Source: Patulibacter americanus DSM 16676 (lineage in GTDB: Bacteria; Actinomycetota; Thermoleophilia; Solirubrobacterales; Solirubrobacteraceae). From it: a DNA stretch of 64,000 nt. The DNA lies in the NCBI RefSeq assembly GCF_000420025.1, contig NZ_ATUD01000002.1, positions 248,001 through 312,000 of the forward strand. The letters are read 5' to 3'. Below, piece after piece: positions 33,426 through 40,704 of this stretch (positions are counted from its first letter, which is position 1; each line of letters begins with the position of its first letter). Below the pieces are notes generated by a model that made no database searches, was not told where the DNA came from, and saw only the letters and a list, made by a program, of their open reading frames with translations. The position numbers were made by a program, and so were the translations under genes.

Positions 33426-34091
33426 TCAGGCCGCCGCCGGCACCCGCCCGAACGCGATGCCCTCGTCCGCGCGGCGGTCGAAGCGGTACGCCGACAGGGC
33501 CTCCCAGCGCTCCACGATCTCGGCCTCGCCGGCGCGGATTACGTCGTCGAGCACGACCACGGCGTCGGGGGCGAGGCGCGGCAGGCACACGGGGAGCGCC
33601 GGGTAGCGGGCCAGGGCGTCGCCCGGCTCGAAGGCGGGCGGACCGTCGACGATCAGGACCTCGACCGGCGGGCCCTCGAGCACGGCGTCGAGCGCACCCT
33701 CCTCGTACCACGGCAGCCCATCGACCCCGTGCAGGTGCGGCGCGAGCGGCGCCATCGTGACCCGCGCGAAGGACGAGAGGTCCTCGGCCGCCAGCATCTC
33801 GTTGACCCGGTCGGCCCAGCCGGCGTGGTGCTCGACGGCGTCGAGCGTGCCGCCGCGGTCCTGCTCGCGGAGCAGACGCGCGAGCAGCACGGTGCTCGTG
33901 CCCGAGCCGAGCTCGACGATCCGCCGGCGCTGGCCGAGCACGATCTCGTTGCAGATCGACACGAGGCCGGAGGCGCGCATCGCGCCCGAGCTCCACGGCA
34001 GGTAGGGGCCGGCCGACAGCAGCGGCCGCAGGATCTCCAGGCCGATCAGGTCGTGCTGGGTCCAGGCGACGGTGCCCTGGTTCTGGGTCAT
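33426..34091 (-). CDS. Class I SAM-dependent methyltransferase
   Basis: The 221-residue protein has the Rossmann SAM site in IVELGSGTSTVLLARLL, an acidic second strand in LDAVEHHAGWADRV, and LIVDGPPAFEPGD as the post-II motif. DAVVVLDDVIRAGEAEIVERW follows. It resembles class I methyltransferases acting on small molecules or glycans found beside glycosyltransferases. Its ATG overlaps the stop of the upstream glycosyltransferase by 4 bp (ATGA), so the two are coupled and it could modify the glycan made by that enzyme. A decayed duplicate is at 36781-37497. Acceptor unknown. Confidence 0.85.
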   Translation of the reverse strand: MTQNQGTVAWTQHDLIGLEILRPLLSAGPYLPWSSGAMRASGLVSICNEIVLGQRRRIVELGSGTSTVLLARLLREQDRGGTLDAVEHHAGWADRVNEMLAAEDLSSFARVTMAPLAPHLHGVDGLPWYEEGALDAVLEGPPVEVLIVDGPPAFEPGDALARYPALPVCLPRLAPDAVVVLDDVIRAGEAEIVERWEALSAYRFDRRADEGIAFGRVPAAA

Positions 34092-35443
34092 GCGGACACC
34101 ACGTTCGTTGCGGGGATGGAGGCTTCGCCGAGCGCGGTGGCGCTCGCGAGCTCACGGTAGGAGGCGGCGTAGCCGGCGGCGACGCGGTCGGTCGCGAACC
34201 GGCGGGCGTAGGCGCGGGCGCCGACGAGGTCGATCTCGCGGCGGCCGGCGAGCACGTCGTCGATCGCCCGGGCCAGCGCGGCCGGGTCCTCGGGCGGTAC
34301 GACGATGCCGCGGTCGTTGCCGAGGGTGTGCGGCAGGCCGTCGACGTCGGTGCCGATGACGGGCACCCCGTGGGCCATGCCGAGCACGGCGGTCTGCGAC
34401 CACGACTCGTCGCGGGAGGGGACGACGAGGACAGAGGCGCCGGCGATCGTGAGGCTGGGGCGTGCCTGCCACCCGCGGAACGTCACCCGGTCGCGCAGCC
34501 CGAGCGCGTCGGCCTGCGCCTCGAGCGCGGGACGCATCGCGCCGTCGCCGAGCATCTGCAGCGGCGGGGCGTCGGGCAGCAGGGCGAGCGCGTCGAGCAG
34601 GACGTCGGGGCCCTTCTCGGCGTGCAGGCGCCCGGCGAAGACGATTCGCGGCGACGGCAGGGCCGGGTCGGCGGCACCGCCCAGGTCGGGGAGGGGAGAG
34701 ACGCCCTCGCGCATCCGCCGCGGGTCGAGGCCGGCGGCCAGGATCGCCGCCCGCGCGCCGGGCCCGTGGGCGTAGAAGCGGTCGACGCGCGCCAGGGCGT
34801 CGGCCAGGCGGACGCTCGGCGGCCCGGTCGGCCACGTCAGCGCGTTGTGCTCGCTGGCGACAAGCGGCACGCCCGCGGGCACCGCGCCGGCCGCGGCCCA
34901 CCAGGCCCCGAACATATGCGCGTGCACGGCGCAGGCGCCCTGCAGGCGCGGGGCGAGCCAGCGCCGGAAGCCCTCGTCGGCGCGCCACTGCAGATCGCCC
35001 GCCGCGCCGTAGACGTCGACCTCGACACCCATCCGCGCGGCGAGCGCCAGGCCGTCGTCGGACGCCCAACCGACCAGGACGCGTGAACGCACGCCGAGGT
35101 CGTCCAGGCCGCGGACGACCCGCAGGGCGGAGAGCTGCGCGCCGCCGGGCTCGAGCTTGGCGAGCACGCGGACGACGAGCTCGGAGGGGCCGGAGGAGCC
35201 GGAGGAGCGGTCGGCGGGGCCGACCGGGCCGGCCGGCCGGGACGAACGCTCGGCGGGCCCGGTGCCGTTGCGGACGGTGCGGCCAGGACGGCGGGCGGGG
35301 AGGTCGACGACGGTCGCGCCGTCGCGGCCCGCAGCGCGCGTGGTCGCGCTGTCGCGGGCTGCCGAGCGGGTCGCCGTGGACGGGCCGGACGCCGTGTCTC
35401 GATCCAGGGTGGAGGACCGCACGGAATCACGACGTCGAGGCAC
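34088..35443 (-). CDS. Glycosyltransferase family 4-like (GT-B)
   Basis: The core begins at about residue 75 of the predicted protein (ELVVRVLAKLEPGGAQLSALRVVRGLDDLG). It includes an acceptor half with VHAHMFGAWWAAAG and ASEHNALTWPTGPP, and a donor half with RIVFAGRLHAEKGPDVLLDALALL. The sugar-nucleotide site is VVPSRDESWSQTAVLGMAHGVPVIGTDVDGLPHTL. In GT4 enzymes this last stretch has an E-x7-E motif; here the first Glu is kept but the second is a Leu (VLGM where EAM is usual), so activity may be altered. The start is uncertain: GTG at 35443 is chosen, the frame is open to 35524, and the first about 70 residues are low-complexity Arg/Ser/Gly. It is coupled to the methyltransferase downstream. 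Function in glycan synthesis is likely; sugar unknown. Confidence 0.8.
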   Translation of the reverse strand: MPRRRDSVRSSTLDRDTASGPSTATRSAARDSATTRAAGRDGATVVDLPARRPGRTVRNGTGPAERSSRPAGPVGPADRSSGSSGPSELVVRVLAKLEPGGAQLSALRVVRGLDDLGVRSRVLVGWASDDGLALAARMGVEVDVYGAAGDLQWRADEGFRRWLAPRLQGACAVHAHMFGAWWAAAGAVPAGVPLVASEHNALTWPTGPPSVRLADALARVDRFYAHGPGARAAILAAGLDPRRMREGVSPLPDLGGAADPALPSPRIVFAGRLHAEKGPDVLLDALALLPDAPPLQMLGDGAMRPALEAQADALGLRDRVTFRGWQARPSLTIAGASVLVVPSRDESWSQTAVLGMAHGVPVIGTDVDGLPHTLGNDRGIVVPPEDPAALARAIDDVLAGRREIDLVGARAYARRFATDRVAAGYAASYRELASATALGEASIPATNVVSA

Positions 35444-35574
35444 GAGAGCGACGCTACGCCGATCGTGCGGCCGTCCTGTGTCTTTTCGGGACTCGTGGGT
35501 TTGGGGTCTTGGGGCAACGGGCATCTACGCTGGCCGGCCTGCAGGGCAGGCCGACGCGCAGACCGGGCCCGTCC

Positions 35575-36765
35575 TCAGAGGACCCGGTTGACCGCGTCCG
35601 GGTGCGCGGCCGCGGCGGGCTTGTCCGCCCGCAGCAGGGCCTGCGCGCAGCGGCGAACCCAGGTCGCCACGTCCCCGGCGCCCAGGTCGTCCAGGTCGGA
35701 GGGCAGCTCAACCGCCTCTCCCACCGTCTTGTTGTGCTCCGCCAGCCAACGGACGAGGTAGCGGTCGAGCTGCGCCTGGACCTGCCCGTCCGTCGCCTCG
35801 CCCGCCAGACCGCGGGGCGCGCTCGTGTCCCAGGCGGCCGGGACGGCGTCCCCGCCCTCCGAACCGTCCTCGTTGCGCACCGGCCGGTGGTCGGGCACGA
35901 CGTACTCGCGCGAGGGCGCGTCGCCGCCGGTCGAGCCCTCGTCGTACCAGTTGTCGCCGCCGCGGGGCTCGGGTCCGTCGCCGGGGCGGAACACGCCCTT
36001 GACCGGCGCGGGCGCCTTCGGCCCGGAGCTCTCGCCGAACGTCGCCTTGATCTCGGCGGGCGTCATGTCGCCCTTCGCCACCTGCCCGGCCAGGTCGATC
36101 GCCTGCTTGCTGGTGATCGTGCCCTTGTCGGTCTGCCGGCGCAGCAGGTCGGCGATCGTCAGCGACAGGTCGCCGTCGGCCACCCGCGCCTGCACCTCGT
36201 CGGGCAGCTCGAGCAGCTTGAGGTGCCGGCGCACCCACGTGGGGGAGAGGCCGATGGAGCGGGCGACCTGGGCGGCGCTCGCCCCATCGCGGCGCTTCAT
36301 CAACAGCCGCAGCCCGCGAGCGGCCTGCATCGGCTCGAGCTGCACCCGCTGCACGTTCTCGAGCAGCTGGATCTCGAACGCCTCGTCCTCGTCGATGTCG
36401 ACGATCTCGTCGACCGGCGTCATCTCCCACCCAAGGGCTTGAATCGCCGCGTGCCGCCGGTGGCCGGCGACGAGCAGGAACTCCCCGTCGCCGCCGGGCT
36501 TGCGGCGGACGAGCGGCGGGGTGAGCAGCCCACGCTGGCGGATGGACAGCGCGAGATCGTGGATCTCGGGCAGGTCCGGCCGGATGTTGCGATCGGCGGC
36601 GATCTTGTCGACGCTCACGACCTGCCGGACGTGGTCCTTCTTCGCCGTGTCGTACTCCGGCTCGGCGGCCAGTTCGGCCGCGAGGCGCTCGCGCTCCTTC
36701 TCCGCCCGCTCGGCGTTGAGCTGCGCGACCGCCTCCTCACCGCTCTGGAAATCGTCAACCGACAT
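35575..36765 (-). CDS. ParB/RepB/Spo0J-like protein, orphan
   Basis: The 396-residue protein has the ParB N-terminal domain with KIAADRNIRPDLPEIHDLALSIRQRGLLTPPLVRRK, and FLLVAGHRRHAAIQALGWE where CTP-binding ParB has GERRxRA. The ENVQRVQLEPMQAARGLRLLMKRRDG segment corresponds to ENxxRxxLxPxEEA. A helix-turn-helix follows (ASAAQVARSIGLSPTWVRRHLKLLELPDEVQARVADGDLSL). The C-terminal about 150 residues are variable and acidic. No ParA gene and no recognisable parS site is nearby, so this is probably not the chromosomal segregation protein. ParB-like proteins also act as regulators or nucleases. RBS AGGACGG is 7 bp before the ATG. Confidence 0.85.
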   Translation of the reverse strand: MSVDDFQSGEEAVAQLNAERAEKERERLAAELAAEPEYDTAKKDHVRQVVSVDKIAADRNIRPDLPEIHDLALSIRQRGLLTPPLVRRKPGGDGEFLLVAGHRRHAAIQALGWEMTPVDEIVDIDEDEAFEIQLLENVQRVQLEPMQAARGLRLLMKRRDGASAAQVARSIGLSPTWVRRHLKLLELPDEVQARVADGDLSLTIADLLRRQTDKGTITSKQAIDLAGQVAKGDMTPAEIKATFGESSGPKAPAPVKGVFRPGDGPEPRGGDNWYDEGSTGGDAPSREYVVPDHRPVRNEDGSEGGDAVPAAWDTSAPRGLAGEATDGQVQAQLDRYLVRWLAEHNKTVGEAVELPSDLDDLGAGDVATWVRRCAQALLRADKPAAAAHPDAVNRVL

Positions 36766-36780
36766 GGGGCACCGTCCTGG

Positions 36781-37497
36781 TCATCGACGGGGCACCTTAG
36801 AGCGGTGGGGGGGCGGAGGGGCGGGCCCGCTCAGCCCGAAGCCGGCACCCGGCCGAAACGCGATGTCCTCGTGGGCCCGGCGGTCGAAGTAGAACGCCGA
36901 CAGCGCCTCCCAGCGGTCCACGATGTCGGCCTCGCCGGCGCAGATCACGTCGTCGAGGACGACCACTGAGTCGGGTGCGAGCTTCGGCAGGTACGCCGGC
37001 GGCGCGGGGTAGCGCGCGAGGGCGTCGCCCGGCTCGAACGCGGGCGGACCGTTGAAGATCAGGGCCTTGACCGGCGTGCCTTCGAGCACGTCGGCGAGCG
37101 CGCCCTGGGCGTACCCCGGCAGGCCGTCACGGCCGTGCGGGTGCGAGGCGAGCGGGACGAGGGTCTCGCGGGCGGAGGACGCGAGGTGCTCGTCCGCCAG
37201 CATCTCGTTGACCCGGTCCCTCCAGCCCGCGTGGTGCTCGACGGCATCGAGCGCGCAGCCACGTCCCTGCTCCCGGAGCGGGTGCGCGAGCAGCACGGTG
37301 CTCGTGCCCGAGCCCAGCTCGACGACCCGACGGCGTCCGCCGAGGACAGTCTCTTCGCAAACCGACACGAGCCCGAGAGGCGGGTAAGGCTCCGGAGATC
37401 TACCGCAGGTAGCCCCGGCCGAGAGCAGCGGCCCCAGGATCTCGATCCCGATCAAGTCGTGCTGCGCCCGGGCGACGGTACCTTGGTCCTGGGTGGT
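36781..37497 (-). pseudogene. Decayed duplicate of the adjacent SAM methyltransferase
   Basis: The frame is about 65% identical by eye to the methyltransferase at 33426-34091: VELGSGTSTVLLA, DAVEHHAGWRDRVNEML, GPPAFEPGDALARYPAPPAYLP and DSVVVLDDVICAGEADIVDRW are all kept. Where the intact copy starts with ATG (MTQNQG) this one has ACC, and no in-frame start lies close. Between residues that align to 28 and 45 of the intact copy there is a 1-nt deletion and then a 1-nt insertion, so the frame shifts and returns. The ancestral frame would have a TAG at 37400-37402. The Asp of the usual IVDGPP motif is Asn (IFNGPP). An open but probably non-functional pseudogene is the best reading. Confidence 0.75.
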
Positions 37498-38263
37498 GGC
37501 CTGCTGCGCGGTTGTGGTGTATTCCCGGGCCGTGCGCCGAGACGGCAGTGTTGCACGGTCTACGAGGTCACCGCCGCGACCACGGATGCCCGTTCGCTCG
37601 GCGTCGGAGCCCGTCGAAAATCTCACGCGACATGCGGAAAATGGGTTCCGAGATCGAGCGACTCGACAAAGCTCGCGTTAAGTGAAGGGTCTCGCTTCGA
37701 GCCGCCCGCCAACCGTTAGGGCGGAGCCGGACGTTTGACTCAGGCGCCGTTCCGAGGCTCCCGACGCCCAGCTCGCAGTCCGCTTCGACCGACCGCGGAC
37801 CCCCCGACGTCGAGGTCGTCCTCTGCTCGGTTCGCAACAGGGCCGTGTCGAGGACGTGGTTGACGGTTACTGATCCCGAGTCACGGCTAGTCGCCGCCAC
37901 TCTGTGGCAGAACGCGTCAGTCGTAAATGATTCCGCACCGACCCCGATGGGGTGAAGGTACGATTTCGGCCGCTGGCAGATTGGGAGGCGGCAGTATCCC
38001 CCAGCTCTGTGTTGGTGCGGGTCACTACGCAAAACGGATAGGGACCCCCGCCTCACTTGGGCGTCTGGGGCTGGGACCCGGTTCCCAGTTTGCGGCTGGG
38101 GCCGACCGGTCCCGCAGCGAACGGGTGAGGGGGAGCTCAAGGAGGAATCGTTCGAGCACCGGCAAAAGAGACCAGTACGGGGCGGTCACCAAGGTGTCCG
38201 CCCGTCGTGAACAATACGTCCTTGCCCCTGACGAATACTACCGTCACTCAACTGGGAGATCCG
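37498..38263. other. Non-coding start of a lower-GC island
   Basis: This 766-bp stretch holds no convincing gene. Composition drops visibly relative to the flanks. Short frames exist but show no family features or codon bias. A purine-rich AAGGAGGAATCG at 38139-38150 looks like a Shine-Dalgarno but has no properly spaced start. No integrase, direct repeat or tRNA copy was found by eye. It probably contains the promoter of the DUF262-HEPN pair. Confidence 0.6.
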
Positions 38264-39337
38264 ATGACCACAGGCGACTTCGACGACGCGATCGTGATGA
38301 GGTTTCGAGAGGCGCAGGAGGCGGCGGTCCTTGAGGTTGCGGACCAAGGGCTGCTGACCCTCGCGTCACTGGTTGCCTCAGGGGCGATCGACGTTGCGCC
38401 GAGCTTCCAACGGCGCGATCGCTGGGATACGCATCGTCAGTCACTCCTAATCGAGTCCCTGCTCAGCAATATCCCCGTGCCTCCCGTGTACCTGGCTGAA
38501 GACGCTGCACGGATGGGCAGCTACGCCGTGATCGACGGAAAGCAGCGGCTAACGTCGATCTCGGCATTTTTTAGTGACGAATTGCAGCTTCGTGGGTTGT
38601 CGCGTTTCCCAGTGCTCAACGGGTATCGCTACTCGGATCTGCCGGATGGGGTACGGAATCCGCTTGGCATGAAGAGTCTCCGTGTGACGACTCTGCTGCG
38701 TCAGTCTGACGAGGCACTCAAGCATGAAGTGTTTCTTCGCCTGAATACCGGCGGTGAGGTTCTCAACGCACAGGAGATCCGCAATGTCGCGTACCGAGGC
38801 CCCCTCAACGACCTGATCGTCAGCCTCGGCGAGAACGTGTTTCTCAGGAAGCAGTTCAAGGTCGAGCCGCCGAACTCGCAGGCATATCGGCAGATGATGG
38901 ACGTGGAGTTTGTGCTCCGGTTCTTCATGCTGAGTGAGACCTGGCGGACCTTCAGTGGCGGGCTCCGGGATGAGCTCGACAGATTCATGGCAGAACGGAG
39001 GTTCGCAGCGGCGAGTGAGCTAGAACCACTGCGGCGGAGGTTTGAGGATGCGATGGCTGACGCGCAAGCAATCTGGGGTGACCGTGCGTTCAAGCGGCCT
39101 GGTCGCGATCAAGCCCTAGCTGGGCTCTTCGACGCCGAGATGATCGGGCTCGTCGCCCTCAGTCCGAAGCAGCGAAAGGCCCTCCGCTCTAAGGCTGCGG
39201 AGGTTGTCCAAGCGACAGACGCACTATTCGCTGATCCGGATTTTGACGAGAACGTCCGGCGGGCTACGAACACACCACAACGGCTTCGGGACCGCACGAA
39301 CAGCATGATTGAGGCGCTATCACGGGTGGCGTCCTAG
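38264..39337 (+). CDS. DUF262 domain protein (GmrS/DndB-like N-terminal nuclease family)
   Basis: The 357-residue protein shows the DUF262 signature: DVAPSFQRRDRWDTHRQSLLIESLLSNIPVPPVYL, YAVIDGKQRLTSISAFF (the D-G-Q-Q-R box, here D-G-K-Q-R), and HEVFLRLNTGGEVLNAQEIRN. DUF262 proteins (named in GmrSD and related systems) have a ParB-nuclease-like fold and are linked with phage defence. The start is the ATG at 38264, preceded by GGGAGAT. The next gene starts 5 bp after its stop and encodes a HEPN-like RNase, forming a two-gene operon. Codon use is less GC-rich than neighbours (AAG, TTT and AAT are frequent), indicating transfer. Confidence 0.85.
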   Translation: MTTGDFDDAIVMRFREAQEAAVLEVADQGLLTLASLVASGAIDVAPSFQRRDRWDTHRQSLLIESLLSNIPVPPVYLAEDAARMGSYAVIDGKQRLTSISAFFSDELQLRGLSRFPVLNGYRYSDLPDGVRNPLGMKSLRVTTLLRQSDEALKHEVFLRLNTGGEVLNAQEIRNVAYRGPLNDLIVSLGENVFLRKQFKVEPPNSQAYRQMMDVEFVLRFFMLSETWRTFSGGLRDELDRFMAERRFAAASELEPLRRRFEDAMADAQAIWGDRAFKRPGRDQALAGLFDAEMIGLVALSPKQRKALRSKAAEVVQATDALFADPDFDENVRRATNTPQRLRDRTNSMIEALSRVAS

Positions 39338-39341
39338 CGCC

Positions 39342-40256
39342 ATGGCATCTACCACTAGGGATGATCTTCTCGTCGCCGTCGAAGCATTCAAGACCGCGGT
39401 TGACGACCCAGTAGTCCGCGCCGGAGATGCGGTGGGCGATCTTCTAAGAAGGGGGCTGACCGTCTCGGGGTTCAACCTTCTTGAGACATTCATCGCCGGA
39501 CGAATGGGAGAAATCGCCAGTCATGTTAATTCCGGTAGCTCGCAGTTCGTAGACCTTCCGGACGCACTCCAAGTTCGAGCCATTAAGAATACCATTTCCG
39601 TGGCTAGCGGCCGAGTGCGTCGTATGGGGCGCGAGCCGGCAACCCTCCGTGCATTCGCACGCAGTCTGGGGGCCTCGCTTTCTGCGGTTGATCGAACGCT
39701 CGAGCTGTCGCCGCTGACGTGGATGTGGTCTGGAAGCAACATGGCATCGGACGATTACCACCAGATACTAAGGGCCTTTCACGTCAAGGATCCATGGGTC
39801 ACAGCCAACGCCATTGCCACCAGGATGGGGTACGGAAGTCTCGACCTCAGGGTGGCCATTGACGATCTAGCCAGGGAACGCCATAAATGCGCCCACGAGG
39901 CCCGGCACGGGGTCACCGCCCTCTGGTTGCGGTCCGTTCCCGAGCGGGTTACGGCGGCCGCGGCGTGTTTCGACGTGTTGGCGTCGATCGCTGCAGCTCA
40001 GCTCAGGACAGGCAGCCAAGCGTTCTTCAAGAACACGGACGCGATCGACGGAACGTCGCTGCAGTTCCGGAGAGTCGTTGACCGCGGTCGCGACTCCGCA
40101 GAGATGCTGGAAGGTGCGAGGCGCGCCTACCGGACGGACCGGGACGCGAGTGCGTTGTTCAGCGCGGCTGCGGGGCGCTGTACCGACCGCGAGGCGGTGA
40201 TTGCACAGTCTGCGACTGGCGATCTCACACGATGGGCGGTGCCGGCCATCGGTTAA
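39342..40256 (+). CDS. HEPN-like ribonuclease paired with DUF262 (MAE_28990-like)
   Basis: The 304-residue helical protein contains RHKCAH within DDLARERHKCAHEARHG, the R-x4-H catalytic motif of HEPN ribonucleases. Flanking helices (FNLLETFIAGRMGEIASHVNSG and WSGSNMASDDYHQILRAF) fit the MAE_28990/MAE_18760-like HEPN group, which I recall as being linked in genomes to DUF262 proteins. The start is the ATG at 39342. It is the second gene of the island operon; toxicity restrained or activated by the DUF262 partner is a reasonable hypothesis. HEPN assignment rests mainly on the motif and context. Confidence 0.65.
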   Translation: MASTTRDDLLVAVEAFKTAVDDPVVRAGDAVGDLLRRGLTVSGFNLLETFIAGRMGEIASHVNSGSSQFVDLPDALQVRAIKNTISVASGRVRRMGREPATLRAFARSLGASLSAVDRTLELSPLTWMWSGSNMASDDYHQILRAFHVKDPWVTANAIATRMGYGSLDLRVAIDDLARERHKCAHEARHGVTALWLRSVPERVTAAAACFDVLASIAAAQLRTGSQAFFKNTDAIDGTSLQFRRVVDRGRDSAEMLEGARRAYRTDRDASALFSAAAGRCTDREAVIAQSATGDLTRWAVPAIG

Positions 40257-40578
40257 TCGGACGGTGGTGGCTAGGGCGTGGTCAGCCTAGAACGCTGGGT
40301 GGCGAGCATGGTCTTGAGCTCCCCAGACGCTCGGATTCCGGCGTCCATGAGCGTCCCCTTGTTGAGACCACTATCGACCGAGCGCATACCACCAAGGGGC
40401 TGGGCTGCGGTGATCGGGGCCTTCGACGCCCATGGCCTCATCATCACGGTGCACAGGCCGGAACCTCTTGATGCGGTGTAGGCGCGGCGGGTGTTCTGTC
40501 GCCTTAACGTAGAGGCGTGCCTGCGTCCCGGAATGACGAAGGCCCCGCGGTGCGGGGCCTTCGGTCCTGCGCCTGAGG
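40257..40578. other. Island right flank without a clear gene
   Basis: About 320 bp separate the HEPN gene from the tRNA-Ala. Short frames on both strands (for example plus 40278-40481) have no family features or convincing start signals and may be remnants. The 3' part holds the hairpin at 40537-40563. No attachment-site duplication of the tRNA end was found by eye near 37500. Confidence 0.5.
40537..40563 (-). terminator. Terminator hairpin downstream of tRNA-Ala
   Basis: A perfect 12-bp stem (40537-40548 CGAAGGCCCCGC and 40552-40563 GCGGGGCCTTCG) has a 3-nt loop. It lies 16 bp beyond the 3' end of the tRNA on the minus strand, where a terminator is expected, and could also terminate the island operon. 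Confidence 0.75.
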
Positions 40579-40651
40579 TGGAGCTAGACGGGCTCGAACC
40601 GTCGACCTCCTGCATGCCATGCAGGCGCTCTTCCAGCTGAGCTATAGCCCC
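40579..40651 (-). tRNA. tRNA-Ala (anticodon GGC)
   Basis: The 73-nt minus-strand sequence folds as a tRNA. The 5' end GGGGCTA pairs with TAGCTCC in the acceptor stem, with a discriminator A at 40579. The D-arm is TAGCTCAGCTGGAAGAGC. The anticodon stem is CCTGC/GCAGG around the 7-nt loop ATGGCAT, giving anticodon GGC for codon GCC. The T-arm has the GGTTCGAGCC consensus. CCA is not fully encoded (A then CCT). It abuts the lower-GC island, and tRNA genes are common insertion sites. Confidence 0.95.
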
Positions 40652-40704
40652 AGGACGACGATCAAAGTAGCACGGCGTCGTGGGGGCGCGTCGTGCGGTC
40701 GGGG

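Noticed and set aside
35575..36765. ParB as evidence for the replication origin
   Set aside because: No parA, dnaA, gidB, parS or DnaA boxes seen close by.
36781..37626. Full-length functional methyltransferase starting at the GTG at 37626
   Set aside because: The first about 43 residues have no counterpart in the intact copy, the homologous start codon is ACC, and compensating indels indicate decay.
37927..38334. Possible 135-residue gene at the start of the island
   Set aside because: No family features, overlaps the DUF262 start in another frame, and no ribosome-binding site precedes it.
40271..40615. Frames on both strands between the HEPN gene and the tRNA
   Set aside because: The minus frame runs into the tRNA gene and neither shows a domain; at most remnants.
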